NCBI RefSeq assembly: GCF_018283645.1
Contig: NZ_JAGSXH010000038.1
Location: 1-50,601, forward strand
DNA length: 50,601 nucleotides
Origin: Actinocrinis puniceicyclus
Lineage (GTDB): Bacteria; Actinomycetota; Actinomycetes; Streptomycetales; Catenulisporaceae
Reading direction: 5' to 3'
Below, piece after piece: positions 8,841 through 17,437 of the stretch (position 1 is the first letter of the stretch; each line of letters starts with the position of its first letter). Both the position numbers and the translations under genes were made by a program. The notes under the pieces are model-generated. The model was not told the DNA's origin. It saw nothing but the letters and a program-made list of their open reading frames with translations, and searched no databases.

Positions 8841-9836
8841 GTGTCCGCGAAGACCACCCTCGTTGCCGCGATATCCGCACCCCTGCTCGTCGTCGCGGCG
8901 CTCGCCACCCTCGCCGCAGCCATCGCAGCCCCCGACGACAGCGCATCCGCCTGCGCGCTCGGCGGCGGCGGCGCACCGCAGCACTTCGCGGACCTGAGCA
9001 CCGCTCAACTCGCCAACGCCCGCATCATTGCGCAGGTCGGCGTGAACATGGGCGTGCCGCCGCCCGGCGAGGCCGTCGCGCTGGCCACCGCACTCCAGGA
9101 ATCCGGCCTGCAGAACCTGACCTACGGGGACCGCGACAGCCTCGGTCTCTTCCAGCAGCGCCCCTCCCAAGGCTGGGGCACTCCCGCGCAGATCCTCGAC
9201 CCCGTACACGCGTCCCGGCAGTTCTACGTCCACTTACTTCAGGTGCCCGGCTGGCGCTCGATGCCGACCGCGCAGGCGGCCCAGGCCGTGCAACGCAGCG
9301 GCGCCCCGGACGCATACGCCAAATGGGACGCCGAGGCCCAGGCGCTCGCCGCCGCGCTCGCCGGCAACCTCGTGTGCAGTGCGGGCGACTCCGGTGACAA
9401 CACCAAAGCCGAGGCCGCTGCCCTCGACGCGGCGCATTACCGCATCCCGCCCGGCACCCCGGCGCCCATCGCCGCGGTCATCACGTTCGCGCTCGCGCAA
9501 CTCGGCAAGCCGTACGCCTACGGTGCGACCGGCCCGAATGCCTACGACTGCTCCGGCCTGATGGTGGCGTCGTACGCCCGCATCGGCGTGCACCTGCCGC
9601 GCGCCACCTACCAGCAGGTCAACGCAGGCATCCCTGTGTACAGCGTCGCACAGCTAAAGCCCGGCGACCTGCTGTTCATCCCCGGCTCCGACGGAACACC
9701 ACAGGCGCCCGGACACGTCGGCATGTACCTCGGCGGCGGCACCCTGATCCAGGCGCCCCAATCCGGTCAGACCGTCCAGCTCAGCCCCCTGCGTCAGTGG
9801 GCGGACTCGCTCGCCGCGATTCGCCGCATCAGCTGA
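8841..9836 (+). CDS. lysozyme-like/NlpC-P60 (C40) peptidoglycan hydrolase
   Basis: A 331-residue exported cell-wall hydrolase. It has an N-terminal hydrophobic signal/anchor (about residues 6-30). A lysozyme-like region follows, with ALQESGLQNL and SLGLFQQRPSQGWG near residues 75-115. The C-terminal NlpC/P60 domain starts near residue 210, with the catalytic cysteine in YDCSGLM (C237) and histidine in GHVGMYLG (H292). This two-domain type is the usual peptidoglycan-remodelling component of conjugative elements in high-GC Gram-positives, fitting the conjugation operon upstream. The GTG start has AAGGAG a few bases before it. A 44-residue stretch homologous to its C-terminus recurs at 24052-24186, on the far side of the CRISPR-Cas locus. 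Confidence 0.82.
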   Translation: MSAKTTLVAAISAPLLVVAALATLAAAIAAPDDSASACALGGGGAPQHFADLSTAQLANARIIAQVGVNMGVPPPGEAVALATALQESGLQNLTYGDRDSLGLFQQRPSQGWGTPAQILDPVHASRQFYVHLLQVPGWRSMPTAQAAQAVQRSGAPDAYAKWDAEAQALAAALAGNLVCSAGDSGDNTKAEAAALDAAHYRIPPGTPAPIAAVITFALAQLGKPYAYGATGPNAYDCSGLMVASYARIGVHLPRATYQQVNAGIPVYSVAQLKPGDLLFIPGSDGTPQAPGHVGMYLGGGTLIQAPQSGQTVQLSPLRQWADSLAAIRRIS

Positions 9837-10101
9837 GTAGCCGAGAGCTCCTCTGAATACGTCCTGACGCCGCGCCGCCATCCCGCACTTGCGGCGCACC
9901 GCTACCGCGTGATGAGAGCAGTCACCGAAGAGCCCACCACAGAGATGAGATCCGCTTGTGGCGCTCGGCCGTTGGGCACTCTCAGGAAGCCGTAGTTAGA
10001 CACGGTATGTACGAGCAGGCTTCGTGTCGGGTCGACCGCCACCGTGATGTGCACCTCGACTAAACTCGCTCCCATGCGGGCGCCGAGTACCGAGGTACAT
10101 C
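9837..10101. other. intergenic region with candidate terminator upstream of CRISPR array 1
   Basis: No gene is supported here. Just after the hydrolase gene, GCGCCGC (9872-9878) and GCGGCGC (9891-9897) form a 7-bp stem with a 12-nt loop, a plausible terminator without a T-run. The remainder leads into the array-1 leader. CTAAACT near 10061 could be a -10 element for transcription of the array, but a matching -35 is not convincing. Confidence 0.4.
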
Positions 10102-10142
10102 ACGAATCTGCAACGGCCTGAGAAGAGCGCAGGTCGCGAAGC
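10102..10142 (+). promoter_or_regulatory. leader-proximal sequence of CRISPR array 1
   Basis: The 41 bases immediately before the first repeat align without gaps to the 41 bases before array 2 (21431-21471), with 29 identities by eye. Shared blocks include ACGAATC, GCAACG, GCGC and GGTC. Conservation at the same distance from the first repeat marks this as the leader segment used for spacer integration by Cas1-Cas2, and fixes the array orientation as plus strand. The full leader, including the promoter, probably extends further left. Confidence 0.65.
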
Positions 10143-12001
10143 CCGTTCTCCGCGCAGGCGGAGGTGATCCGATCGCGAACCCGGTCTACCGGCAACTGCC
10201 GCTCCGTTCTCCGCGCAGGCGGAGGTGATCCGGGCACCGCGCGCAAGCTGTGGCGCCGCACCAACCGTTCTCCGCGCAGGCGGAGGTGATCCGTCGGCCA
10301 GCGCGAGATACCGTGCCGTATTACACCGTTCTCCGCGCAGGCGGAGGTGATCCGGCGTATTGGAGCGGGTCCGGGACGACTTGGCTCCGTTCTCCGCGCA
10401 GGCGGAGGTGATCCGCCCGACCACACCAGTGCCGCGGCGAGCGCGGTCCGTTCTCCGCGCAGGCGGAGGTGATCCGGGGATCGCGGCGTTCGTTCAGCTC
10501 ACGATCAACCGTTCTCCGCGCAGGCGGAGGTGATCCGCCATGGCCGCGTTCGTCGAGGCGCGCCTCGACCCGTTCTCCGCGCAGGCGGAGGTGATCCGAC
10601 CTCGACGCGATCCTCGACGGCGGACTGCGCCCGTTCTCCGCGCAGGCGGAGGTGATCCGACCTCGCCGACCCGCAGTCGCACCGCGCGGGCCCGTTCTCC
10701 GCGCAGGCGGAGGTGATCCGTCGCCAGCGGCAGCGCGAGATCCGGCGCCCACCCGTTCTCCGCGCAGGCGGAGGTGATCCGGCGTTTAGGCGCTGGGTGA
10801 CGCATGAGGTGCTCCGTTCTCCGCGCAGGCGGAGGTGATCCGGACGTGTGGGTCGAGATCGGCCACCCCGTCTACCGTTCTCCGCGCAGGCGGAGGTGAT
10901 CCGCGGTAGGTGTGCCGGCCCGGGACCTGCGCGACCCGTTCTCCGCGCAGGCGGAGGTGATCCGTGGAGGTGAACGCCTCAATGATGCAGACCCCTCCGT
11001 TCTCCGCGCAGGCGGAGGTGATCCGTACTTCCACGGTTCAGTACCGTCCCCCAGGAGCCGTTCTCCGCGCAGGCGGAGGTGATCCGTTGCCAAGCGTCGC
11101 ACAGCCGCTAAGCGCGTGCCGTTCTCCGCGCAGGCGGAGGTGATCCGGCGGGAGTTCCGGGCCGGTCTCTTCGGGGGCCCCGTTCTCCGCGCAGGCGGAG
11201 GTGATCCGCTCTTCGATGGCGATCTGCCCGTCAGCGCGCTCCGTTCTCCGCGCAGGCGGAGGTGATCCGACGACCGGCAAGCCGAAGGTCGCGGCGCAGG
11301 GCCGTTCTCCGCGCAGGCGGAGGTGATCCGTCCGCCATCGCGCGGCGGACCGCGAGAAGTTCCCGTTCTCCGCGCAGGCGGAGGTGATCCGGAGCGCTGC
11401 GACACCCTGGTACGCCAAGCCCACCGTTCTCCGCGCAGGCGGAGGTGATCCGCCGGTGGCGTTGCCTGGTCGGTGCTCGGCACTCCGTTCTCCGCGCAGG
11501 CGGAGGTGATCCGTATCGGGGTGTCGGTGGGATGAGTTTCCTGGTCCGTTCTCCGCGCAGGCGGAGGTGATCCGTTTTGACCAGCGAGTGGAACACGGAC
11601 AGGTCCCCGTTCTCCGCGCAGGCGGAGGTGATCCGGTTGGTCCACGCACCCACATGCGGCCTGCGCACCGTTCTCCGCGCAGGCGGAGGTGATCCGGATG
11701 CAAAAGCCGCGCGTGCGCAGCGTGAAGCCCGTTCTCCGCGCAGGCGGAGGTGATCCGGTTGATCTATGGCCAAGGTGACCGTGTCCGACCCGTTCTCCGC
11801 GCAGGCGGAGGTGATCCGGACCGTCAGCTGCGCCAGGGCGTGCTCGCCCACCGTTCTCCGCGCAGGCGGAGGTGATCCCACGGCATGTTCAGCGAGAAAG
11901 CGACCGCGTTGCCGTTCTCCGCGCAGGCGGAGGTGATCCGCAGGCGTAGCGGCTGATTGCGTCAAACACCGCCCGTTCTCCGCGCAGGCGGAGGTGACCC
12001 G
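10143..12001 (+). CRISPR. CRISPR array 1, type I-E, 31 repeats
   Basis: 31 repeats of 29 bp with 30 spacers of 32 bp; the 61-bp period is exact from the first repeat (10143) to the last (11973). The repeat begins CCGTTCTCCGC, has GCAG in the loop, then GCGGAG and ends GTGATCCG, so CTCCGC/GCGGAG form the stem bound by Cas6e. The layout matches the E. coli type I-E repeat and implies that the crRNA 5' handle comes from the repeat's last 8 bases. Degenerate repeats are at the right end: the repeat at 11851 has a changed last base and the final repeat has GTGACCCG. So the leader is on the left and the oldest spacers are next to cas3. Spacer targets cannot be judged without a search. Confidence 0.98.
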
Positions 12002-12213
12002 GAGTGGGCAATCTGCGCGGGCCCGGCAGCACCGATCGCGAGACGTGAACCACATACAGATGTCTTGTGACGATCGGCTGAGGAGTCGTAATTTCCGTTA
12101 ATTCGCCACGGGCATCGTGAGGGCAGGCTACGCTGGGTCGCTCTATCAGGTGCCGTCGGTTATGACAGGGCATTTATTACTGGCATGATGATTGAGAGGC
12201 GAAAGGAGATTTG
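12002..12213 (+). promoter_or_regulatory. cas operon upstream region
   Basis: A 212-bp gap between array 1 and cas3. It is AT-richer than the genes around it (for example TAATTTCCGTTAATTC near 12090 and GCATTTATTACTGGCATGATG near 12170), consistent with a promoter for the cas operon. AAAGGAG at 12202-12208 is the ribosome binding site for cas3. I cannot name specific -35/-10 boxes with confidence. Confidence 0.45.
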
Positions 12214-15195
12214 GTGGGCGGCGCTCGAGCAGTGGAATCTGCGGACGATGAGGCCGGGAGTCGGGGCGACTTGGAAGTCGACGTTCGACTGTGGGGTAAG
12301 AGTGCTGATCAGGGATTGGCGCGGCCGTATCCGCTGATCTGTCATCTGCTCGATACCGCGGCGGTGGCGGGTGCCCTGCTCGATCTTACCGTCGGGCCTG
12401 AGCGCACGGCGCAGATGGCACGGACCGCGGGACTCGCCGGTGGTGACTTCAGGGCCCTGGTGATGTATTGGTCCGGGCTGCACGATCTGGGGAAGGTGAG
12501 TCCGTCATTCCAGGGGAAGGTTCCGGAGTTATACGCGCCGATCCGCAATGATCCGCGGTACGTTTCCGCGCCCGCTGTCGAGGCCGAGTTCCGGTTCCAT
12601 CACGGCGAGGCATCTCAACGGATCTTGGCGCATTTGTTCGCCGAGGACGGCTATGCCGTGCCGGGCGTCTACAGCGGGTTGTATGCGGATTCGATGGTTC
12701 CGGCGTGCGCTGCGCATCAGGTGGCGCAGATGCTCGGCGGCCATCATGGCAGGTTCCATCGCGCCCTGACAGTGCGGGACATCGAGCAGCCCTGGAGCCG
12801 TGAGCGCTTGGCGGTGCTCGGTTCAGGTGAGTGGACACGCCAGGCGCGTGCCCACGCGCAAGCGCTGCGCGCGTTGATCGGTCCGGCTGCGGGTATCGTT
12901 CCGGCCGGCCGCATTCCGGGCCAGCTGCTCGCGGTGTTGACCGGTCTGGTGGTCACCGCCGACTGGCTGGCAAGTCAGGAATCTTATATTTCGGCGGAGG
13001 GCAGGCTGCCGGAGTCTGACTGGTCGGGGCAGCCGGAGGAACTGTCGACGCACTGGCGTGCCGCAGTCAGGGACGCGATCGGCGTAGTGCGGGCGGCCGG
13101 GCTTGGACGGGCGTCATTCATGCCGGTTCCGGCGGGCGTCGAAGGGTTTCGTCGAAGGTTTCCGCGCATCGTCAACCCGAATCCGTTGCAGGCATCGCTC
13201 GCTGAGAAGCTGGCGGAGGTGGCGCGCGGTGTCGGGCTGTTGCTGATCACGGCTCCGCCTGGTGACGGCAAGACCGAGGCGGCCGAGTTCGCCGCCGCGC
13301 ACCTGGCGGCGGTCAGCGGTGCGGGAGGGCTGGCGTTCGCGTTGCCGACGATGGCGACGACGGACGCGATGTTTCGGCGCGTGCGCTCATTCGCGGCGGA
13401 CAACGTCGTACAGGGGTCGTCGTTGGCTCTCGTGCATGGCATGGCGTGGCTCAACACCGATTTCGAGCAACTGTCTCGTGACGCGGCCGGCGGATCCGCG
13501 GTGCTGGTCGGCAATGAGGCGGGCGGGTTCGAACCGTTCGCGACGGACTGGTTGCGGGGTCGGCGCCGGGGGTTGCACGCCAGTCTGGGCGCAATGACGA
13601 TCGATCAGCAGCTGGCTGGTGTGCTGCCGCTAAAACACAACATGCTGCGATTGTTCGGACTGAGCGGCAAAGTGGTCGTGATCGACGAGGCGCACAGCTA
13701 CGGGCCATACATGCATCAGCTACTTGTCCGGCTTTTGGAGTGGCTGGGTGCGATGCGCGTTCCCGTCGTGGTCATGTCGGCGACGCTGGCTGGTTCGACC
13801 GCCCGCTCAGTTCTGGAGGCATATCGGCGGGGCTGCGGCCATGGCGCGCTCGGGGCGGAGGGCGACTCGGTTCCGTATCCGGGATGGGTGTTTCTCGACG
13901 CGGACAGCGGGCGACTCGCGGACGCAGTAGGTGTCGGAACGGACCGGGCGCGGGCTCTAGACATCGTGACGAAGCAGGTGACCAGGCCGGACGAGCGTGA
14001 CAACACCGTGGCGCCGCAGCGGGCGCCGGGTGATCGGCTCGAGGTGCTGGGCGCGTTGCTTGATCCGATCCGTGTGGACGGCGGATGCGTTCTGGTGTGC
14101 TGCAACACTGTCGCGGAGGCTCAGGAGACGTACGAGTTTCTGCGGGCTCGGTTCCCGGACGAGGTGACTGTCGAGCTGTTGCATGCGCGTTTTCGGAGCA
14201 GGGATCGGGCGCGTATCACAGGGTGGTGCGAGCGTGCCTTCGGCAAGCCGGAGGCGGACGGCGGGGCCGCCGCTCGGCCGCGCAGGGCGATTCTGGTCGC
14301 GACGCAGATCGTGGAACAGTCGATCGACTTGGATTTCGACCTGGTGGTGAGCGATCTGGCGCCGTTGGCGTTGCTCTTCCAGCGTGCAGGGCGCTGTCGC
14401 CGGCACGAACGCGGTGCGCGTGCGGCGTGGACGGCAGGCTCTGCTGACGCGGCGAAGCTGATCGTGTTGGACCCCGTTAGTGCTGACGGCGGCTACGAAC
14501 AGCCAAAGCAGTGGGGAGCGGTGTACTTCGAGGCATTGTTGCGCAAAACCAGCAATCTGCTGCGGGAGTTGGCGGAGCAGCCTGTCGCCATTCCCGGCGA
14601 TGTGCAGCGGCTCATCGACGAGGTATACGCCGAGATCTTCACGGTCAAGCTGCGCGGTGCGTCGACGGCGGAAGCCAAGGCGTTCGCCGAGGCGCAGACG
14701 AAGCAGTTGGCCGTGCAGATCGCCGAGGCCCAGGCCGCGAAGTTCGTCGAGATTCCACCGCCGGCGAAGGTCAGGGACCTTTCCGTGCTCAGCGGCGCCG
14801 ATTCCGCTGGGCTGCTTTCCGACGCACATGAGGCGACTGCGACAACGCGGTTGGGTGCCGACAGCGCTCGCATAGTCCTGGCGTACGTGCACGCGGACGG
14901 ATCTCGCAGCCTGGATGGCGCGGGGCTGCTGTCGCTTCCCGAGACGACGAATTCTCGCAAAACCCTGCCGATCGAGCAGATCCGGAGAATCATGCAGTAT
15001 GTCGTTCCCGCACCGGGATATTGGCTGCGTCCGGGAGAACGGTACGGCGTCGCGCCGATGGGGTGGTCGGATCAGTCGCTGCTACGCGATCTCGTCGTCG
15101 TGGACGGCATGGCAACTGACGGAGAGGGATGGCGGTCCATTTCGACGAGTCCGGCGCTGGAATACAACGACGACATGGGCCTGCTGCGGCGGTGA
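12214..15195 (+). CDS. cas3: CRISPR-associated helicase-nuclease Cas3 (type I-E)
   Basis: A 993-residue Cas3, recruited by Cascade after R-loop formation to unwind and degrade target DNA. The HD nuclease domain is N-terminal: CHLLDTA near residue 45, HDLGK at H90-D91, FHHGE near residue 130 and GGHHGRFH near residue 176. The SF2 helicase follows: Walker A TAPPGDGKTEAAE near residue 346, DEAH in VVIDEAHSYGPY near 489, and motif VI-type QRAGRCRRHERG near 728. All catalytic signatures look intact. GTG at 12214 is preferred over TTG at 12211 because AGGAG lies 5 nt upstream of the GTG. First gene of an operon in the standard I-E order. Confidence 0.95.
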   Translation: MGGARAVESADDEAGSRGDLEVDVRLWGKSADQGLARPYPLICHLLDTAAVAGALLDLTVGPERTAQMARTAGLAGGDFRALVMYWSGLHDLGKVSPSFQGKVPELYAPIRNDPRYVSAPAVEAEFRFHHGEASQRILAHLFAEDGYAVPGVYSGLYADSMVPACAAHQVAQMLGGHHGRFHRALTVRDIEQPWSRERLAVLGSGEWTRQARAHAQALRALIGPAAGIVPAGRIPGQLLAVLTGLVVTADWLASQESYISAEGRLPESDWSGQPEELSTHWRAAVRDAIGVVRAAGLGRASFMPVPAGVEGFRRRFPRIVNPNPLQASLAEKLAEVARGVGLLLITAPPGDGKTEAAEFAAAHLAAVSGAGGLAFALPTMATTDAMFRRVRSFAADNVVQGSSLALVHGMAWLNTDFEQLSRDAAGGSAVLVGNEAGGFEPFATDWLRGRRRGLHASLGAMTIDQQLAGVLPLKHNMLRLFGLSGKVVVIDEAHSYGPYMHQLLVRLLEWLGAMRVPVVVMSATLAGSTARSVLEAYRRGCGHGALGAEGDSVPYPGWVFLDADSGRLADAVGVGTDRARALDIVTKQVTRPDERDNTVAPQRAPGDRLEVLGALLDPIRVDGGCVLVCCNTVAEAQETYEFLRARFPDEVTVELLHARFRSRDRARITGWCERAFGKPEADGGAAARPRRAILVATQIVEQSIDLDFDLVVSDLAPLALLFQRAGRCRRHERGARAAWTAGSADAAKLIVLDPVSADGGYEQPKQWGAVYFEALLRKTSNLLRELAEQPVAIPGDVQRLIDEVYAEIFTVKLRGASTAEAKAFAEAQTKQLAVQIAEAQAAKFVEIPPPAKVRDLSVLSGADSAGLLSDAHEATATTRLGADSARIVLAYVHADGSRSLDGAGLLSLPETTNSRKTLPIEQIRRIMQYVVPAPGYWLRPGERYGVAPMGWSDQSLLRDLVVVDGMATDGEGWRSISTSPALEYNDDMGLLRR

Positions 15196-15204
15196 CCGCT
15201 GCCT

Positions 15205-17391
15205 GTGCCATATCAACGCCGATACTGCGAGGGGGAGGTTGTGGACGCTGACGCTGGGGCCTCGGTGTTGACCGGCGACTGGGTGCCCGTCACCCTGCTC
15301 GACAGCGCGCCGGAGGCGATATCGGGCCGCTCTGCATTCGGGCTGCGTGAACTGCTGGAGTACGGGCCCTACATCGCTTCGCTCGCCGTCACGTCGCCCC
15401 CGGCGCTCTCAGCGCTTTACCGGGTCCTGTATGCGTTGGCGGCGCGCGTCACCCGGCTGGATCGGGAGCCTGAGGACGGCGAGGACTGGGAGCAAGCTCG
15501 CCTGGACATCCTGGTCGCAGGGCACTTCGACCCTTCAGCGCTGGATGAGTACTTCAATCGATACGCGGCGCGGTTTGGTTTGTTTGACCCGGCCCGGCCG
15601 TTCCTACAGGACCCGCGGCTGGCGGAGCAGTGCCAGAAGCGGGCTGGAGTGAACAAGCTCGCGGTGGGGCGCCCGGCGGGGAACAATCACAGCTGGTTCG
15701 GGCATCATCGCGACGAAGCCGCGTTGCCGGTGCCGAGGCGGCAGGCACTGCTGGATCTCCTGGTGTGGTTGTACTACGGGGCGTCGGGCAAGTGCTCGGC
15801 GCGTACCGTGCAGGGCCGGGCGGATTCGAACACGAAGGCCGGGCCGCTGCGCTCGGCCCTCTCGTACCATCCGGTCGGTGAGTCGCTGTTCGAGACGTTG
15901 ATCGCCGGGATACCGAACCCTGACGTTCGATATGAGGATCCGGATGACCCGTGCCCTTGGGAGCGCGAGGATCTGCCCGATCCACGGGGTCTGACGCAAG
16001 TGCGCGGGGTGTGTTCGTCGTTGACCGGTCGTGCTCAGCATGCCGTGCTGCTGGTGCCCGACGCGTCCGGGCACGACGTGGCCGATGCATACATCACCTG
16101 GGCGTACCGTGACGACGTCGCGGGCGACGTTCATGATCCGTACTTGATCTGGCAGCTGAGCAAGGCCGGAAACCTCTACGCGCGGCGTGCCGACGCGGGG
16201 CGGGCGCTGTGGCGCGATCTTGACGCGCTGGCGTTTCAGGAGACGGCGGATTCGAGTCAGATCCGCCAGCCCCCGGTGTTCGCGCATCTGCCGCGGTCCG
16301 GGTTCCGGGTGCAGGCGCTCGGATTCGATCAGGACGGCCAGGCAAAGGACACACAGTTCGTCGCGGGGCTCACTCCGCCGCAGTTCGACGCGGCGCGGCT
16401 GCGCGAGCAGGGGCAGAACCGGTTGCGGATCGCGTCGCTGCGCGAGGCCGGCGAGACGATGGGGTTTCGTTTGGAGCGATCGGCGAAGAAGGCGTGGGCC
16501 GAGTACGCGGGGGAGAAGATCGCCGACTGCGCCTGGTCACAGCAGGCCGCGGCGCGCTACTGGCCGGCCGCGGAGGAACTGTTCTGGCGGCGCATGGCCG
16601 CAGGAGCGTTCGACGGCGCGCGCCAGGCCTTCCGGTTGATCGCGGAGCCGATCTACGACGAGGTCACCCGCGCCGCCGCGGCTTCGCTGCGCGGTGCCAG
16701 AGCCGTGGAGATGGCCAGGTTCGAGCTCTACGGCGGCCTGCCGAAACAGTCCGCGCCGCCGAGACGAAGGGAGCCAACGGTGACACGGCCTGCAGTACCG
16801 GTGAGTGCGTCGCAACAACGGCGCCGCGATTTCATCGAGACAGTGATCAGGCGCTGCACTGATCCCCGCCATCCTGAAGCCCGCGCCGCACTGCGTGGCG
16901 CGTTGGGTAAGCGGTGGGATGCGATTCCTCACGGTGCGTATAAGTTCCTTGAGGACGCCGGGCTGCCTGAGTTCGGTAACGTGTGCGAACTGCACGCCCA
17001 TTACGCCGTCGCTGCGATGATCGCCGCTGTGCCGCGAAAGGTGGACCTGCGCTCCGCGCCGGACGCGTCATGGCGCTACGGCAGCGACATGGGCGTCTGT
17101 CTCGCCTCGGCCGTTGCAAGACAGGATCTGACCCTTGAGGCGGCTGAGGGCAAGCTGGATCTCCTGGTCAAGCAGAGCACTGCGGGCCTGCATCGCCATC
17201 TGCCCCCGGTCGCATTGCGCCTGGCCGCCCGTCCTGGAGCGGTCGACTGGGCCGCACTGCTGGCCGACCTCGCCGCGTGGGAGCGGGAGAGGAACACGAT
17301 CTCCCGCCGCTGGCTGCGCAGCTTCTACCGCACCCGGCTCTACGCGCAGCGCGAGGCGGCGCGAGCTGCCGACGGCGACCCGGCAGCGTGA
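15205..17391 (+). CDS. casA-casB: fused Cascade large and small subunits, Cas8e-Cas11 (Cse1-Cse2)
   Basis: One uninterrupted 728-residue frame encodes both Cse1/CasA (about residues 1-520) and Cse2/CasB (about 530-728), normally separate genes. The Cse1 part starts with GDWVPVTLL and continues with FGLRELLEY, HSWFGHH and PYLIWQL. It recognises the PAM and recruits Cas3. The Cse2 part carries LDLLVKQSTAGLHRHLPPV and ISRRWLRSFYRTRLY, typical of the small subunit. The join (residues 515-530) is Pro/Arg-rich. An internal AAGGGAG at 16767-16773 precedes an in-frame GTG at 16780, so free Cse2 may also be made. For the N-terminus, GTG at 15241, preceded by a G-rich tract, is an alternative start. 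It lies 9 bp after cas3. Confidence 0.9.
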   Translation: MPYQRRYCEGEVVDADAGASVLTGDWVPVTLLDSAPEAISGRSAFGLRELLEYGPYIASLAVTSPPALSALYRVLYALAARVTRLDREPEDGEDWEQARLDILVAGHFDPSALDEYFNRYAARFGLFDPARPFLQDPRLAEQCQKRAGVNKLAVGRPAGNNHSWFGHHRDEAALPVPRRQALLDLLVWLYYGASGKCSARTVQGRADSNTKAGPLRSALSYHPVGESLFETLIAGIPNPDVRYEDPDDPCPWEREDLPDPRGLTQVRGVCSSLTGRAQHAVLLVPDASGHDVADAYITWAYRDDVAGDVHDPYLIWQLSKAGNLYARRADAGRALWRDLDALAFQETADSSQIRQPPVFAHLPRSGFRVQALGFDQDGQAKDTQFVAGLTPPQFDAARLREQGQNRLRIASLREAGETMGFRLERSAKKAWAEYAGEKIADCAWSQQAAARYWPAAEELFWRRMAAGAFDGARQAFRLIAEPIYDEVTRAAAASLRGARAVEMARFELYGGLPKQSAPPRRREPTVTRPAVPVSASQQRRRDFIETVIRRCTDPRHPEARAALRGALGKRWDAIPHGAYKFLEDAGLPEFGNVCELHAHYAVAAMIAAVPRKVDLRSAPDASWRYGSDMGVCLASAVARQDLTLEAAEGKLDLLVKQSTAGLHRHLPPVALRLAARPGAVDWAALLADLAAWERERNTISRRWLRSFYRTRLYAQREAARAADGDPAA
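16780..17391 (+). CDS. casB: possible internally initiated Cas11 (Cse2/CasB)
   Basis: Nested in the 3' end of the fused gene and in the same frame (codon 526). GTG at 16780 is preceded by AAGGGAG at 16767-16773 with 6 nt spacing, as good a ribosome binding site as those of the independent genes here. The product would be 203 residues, a normal Cse2 length, starting MTRPAVPVSASQQRRRDF and running straight into the conserved Cse2 helices. In E. coli Cascade there are two Cse2 per Cse1, so free Cse2 would restore a stoichiometry that a pure fusion could not provide. Initiation here is inferred from sequence, not shown. Confidence 0.5.
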   Translation: MTRPAVPVSASQQRRRDFIETVIRRCTDPRHPEARAALRGALGKRWDAIPHGAYKFLEDAGLPEFGNVCELHAHYAVAAMIAAVPRKVDLRSAPDASWRYGSDMGVCLASAVARQDLTLEAAEGKLDLLVKQSTAGLHRHLPPVALRLAARPGAVDWAALLADLAAWERERNTISRRWLRSFYRTRLYAQREAARAADGDPAA

Positions 17392-17437
17392 GACATCCCG
17401 CGCACACTGCATTCCCCGATAAGTATTTGGAGCCGCA

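Noticed and set aside
9996-12055. Minus-strand open frames across array 1 with repeated ITSACAENG, DHLRLRGER and SPPPARRT phrases
   Set aside because: They are translations of the CRISPR repeat in three frames; the 61-bp period rotates the frame, giving the same three phrases in turn. The same applies to array 2.
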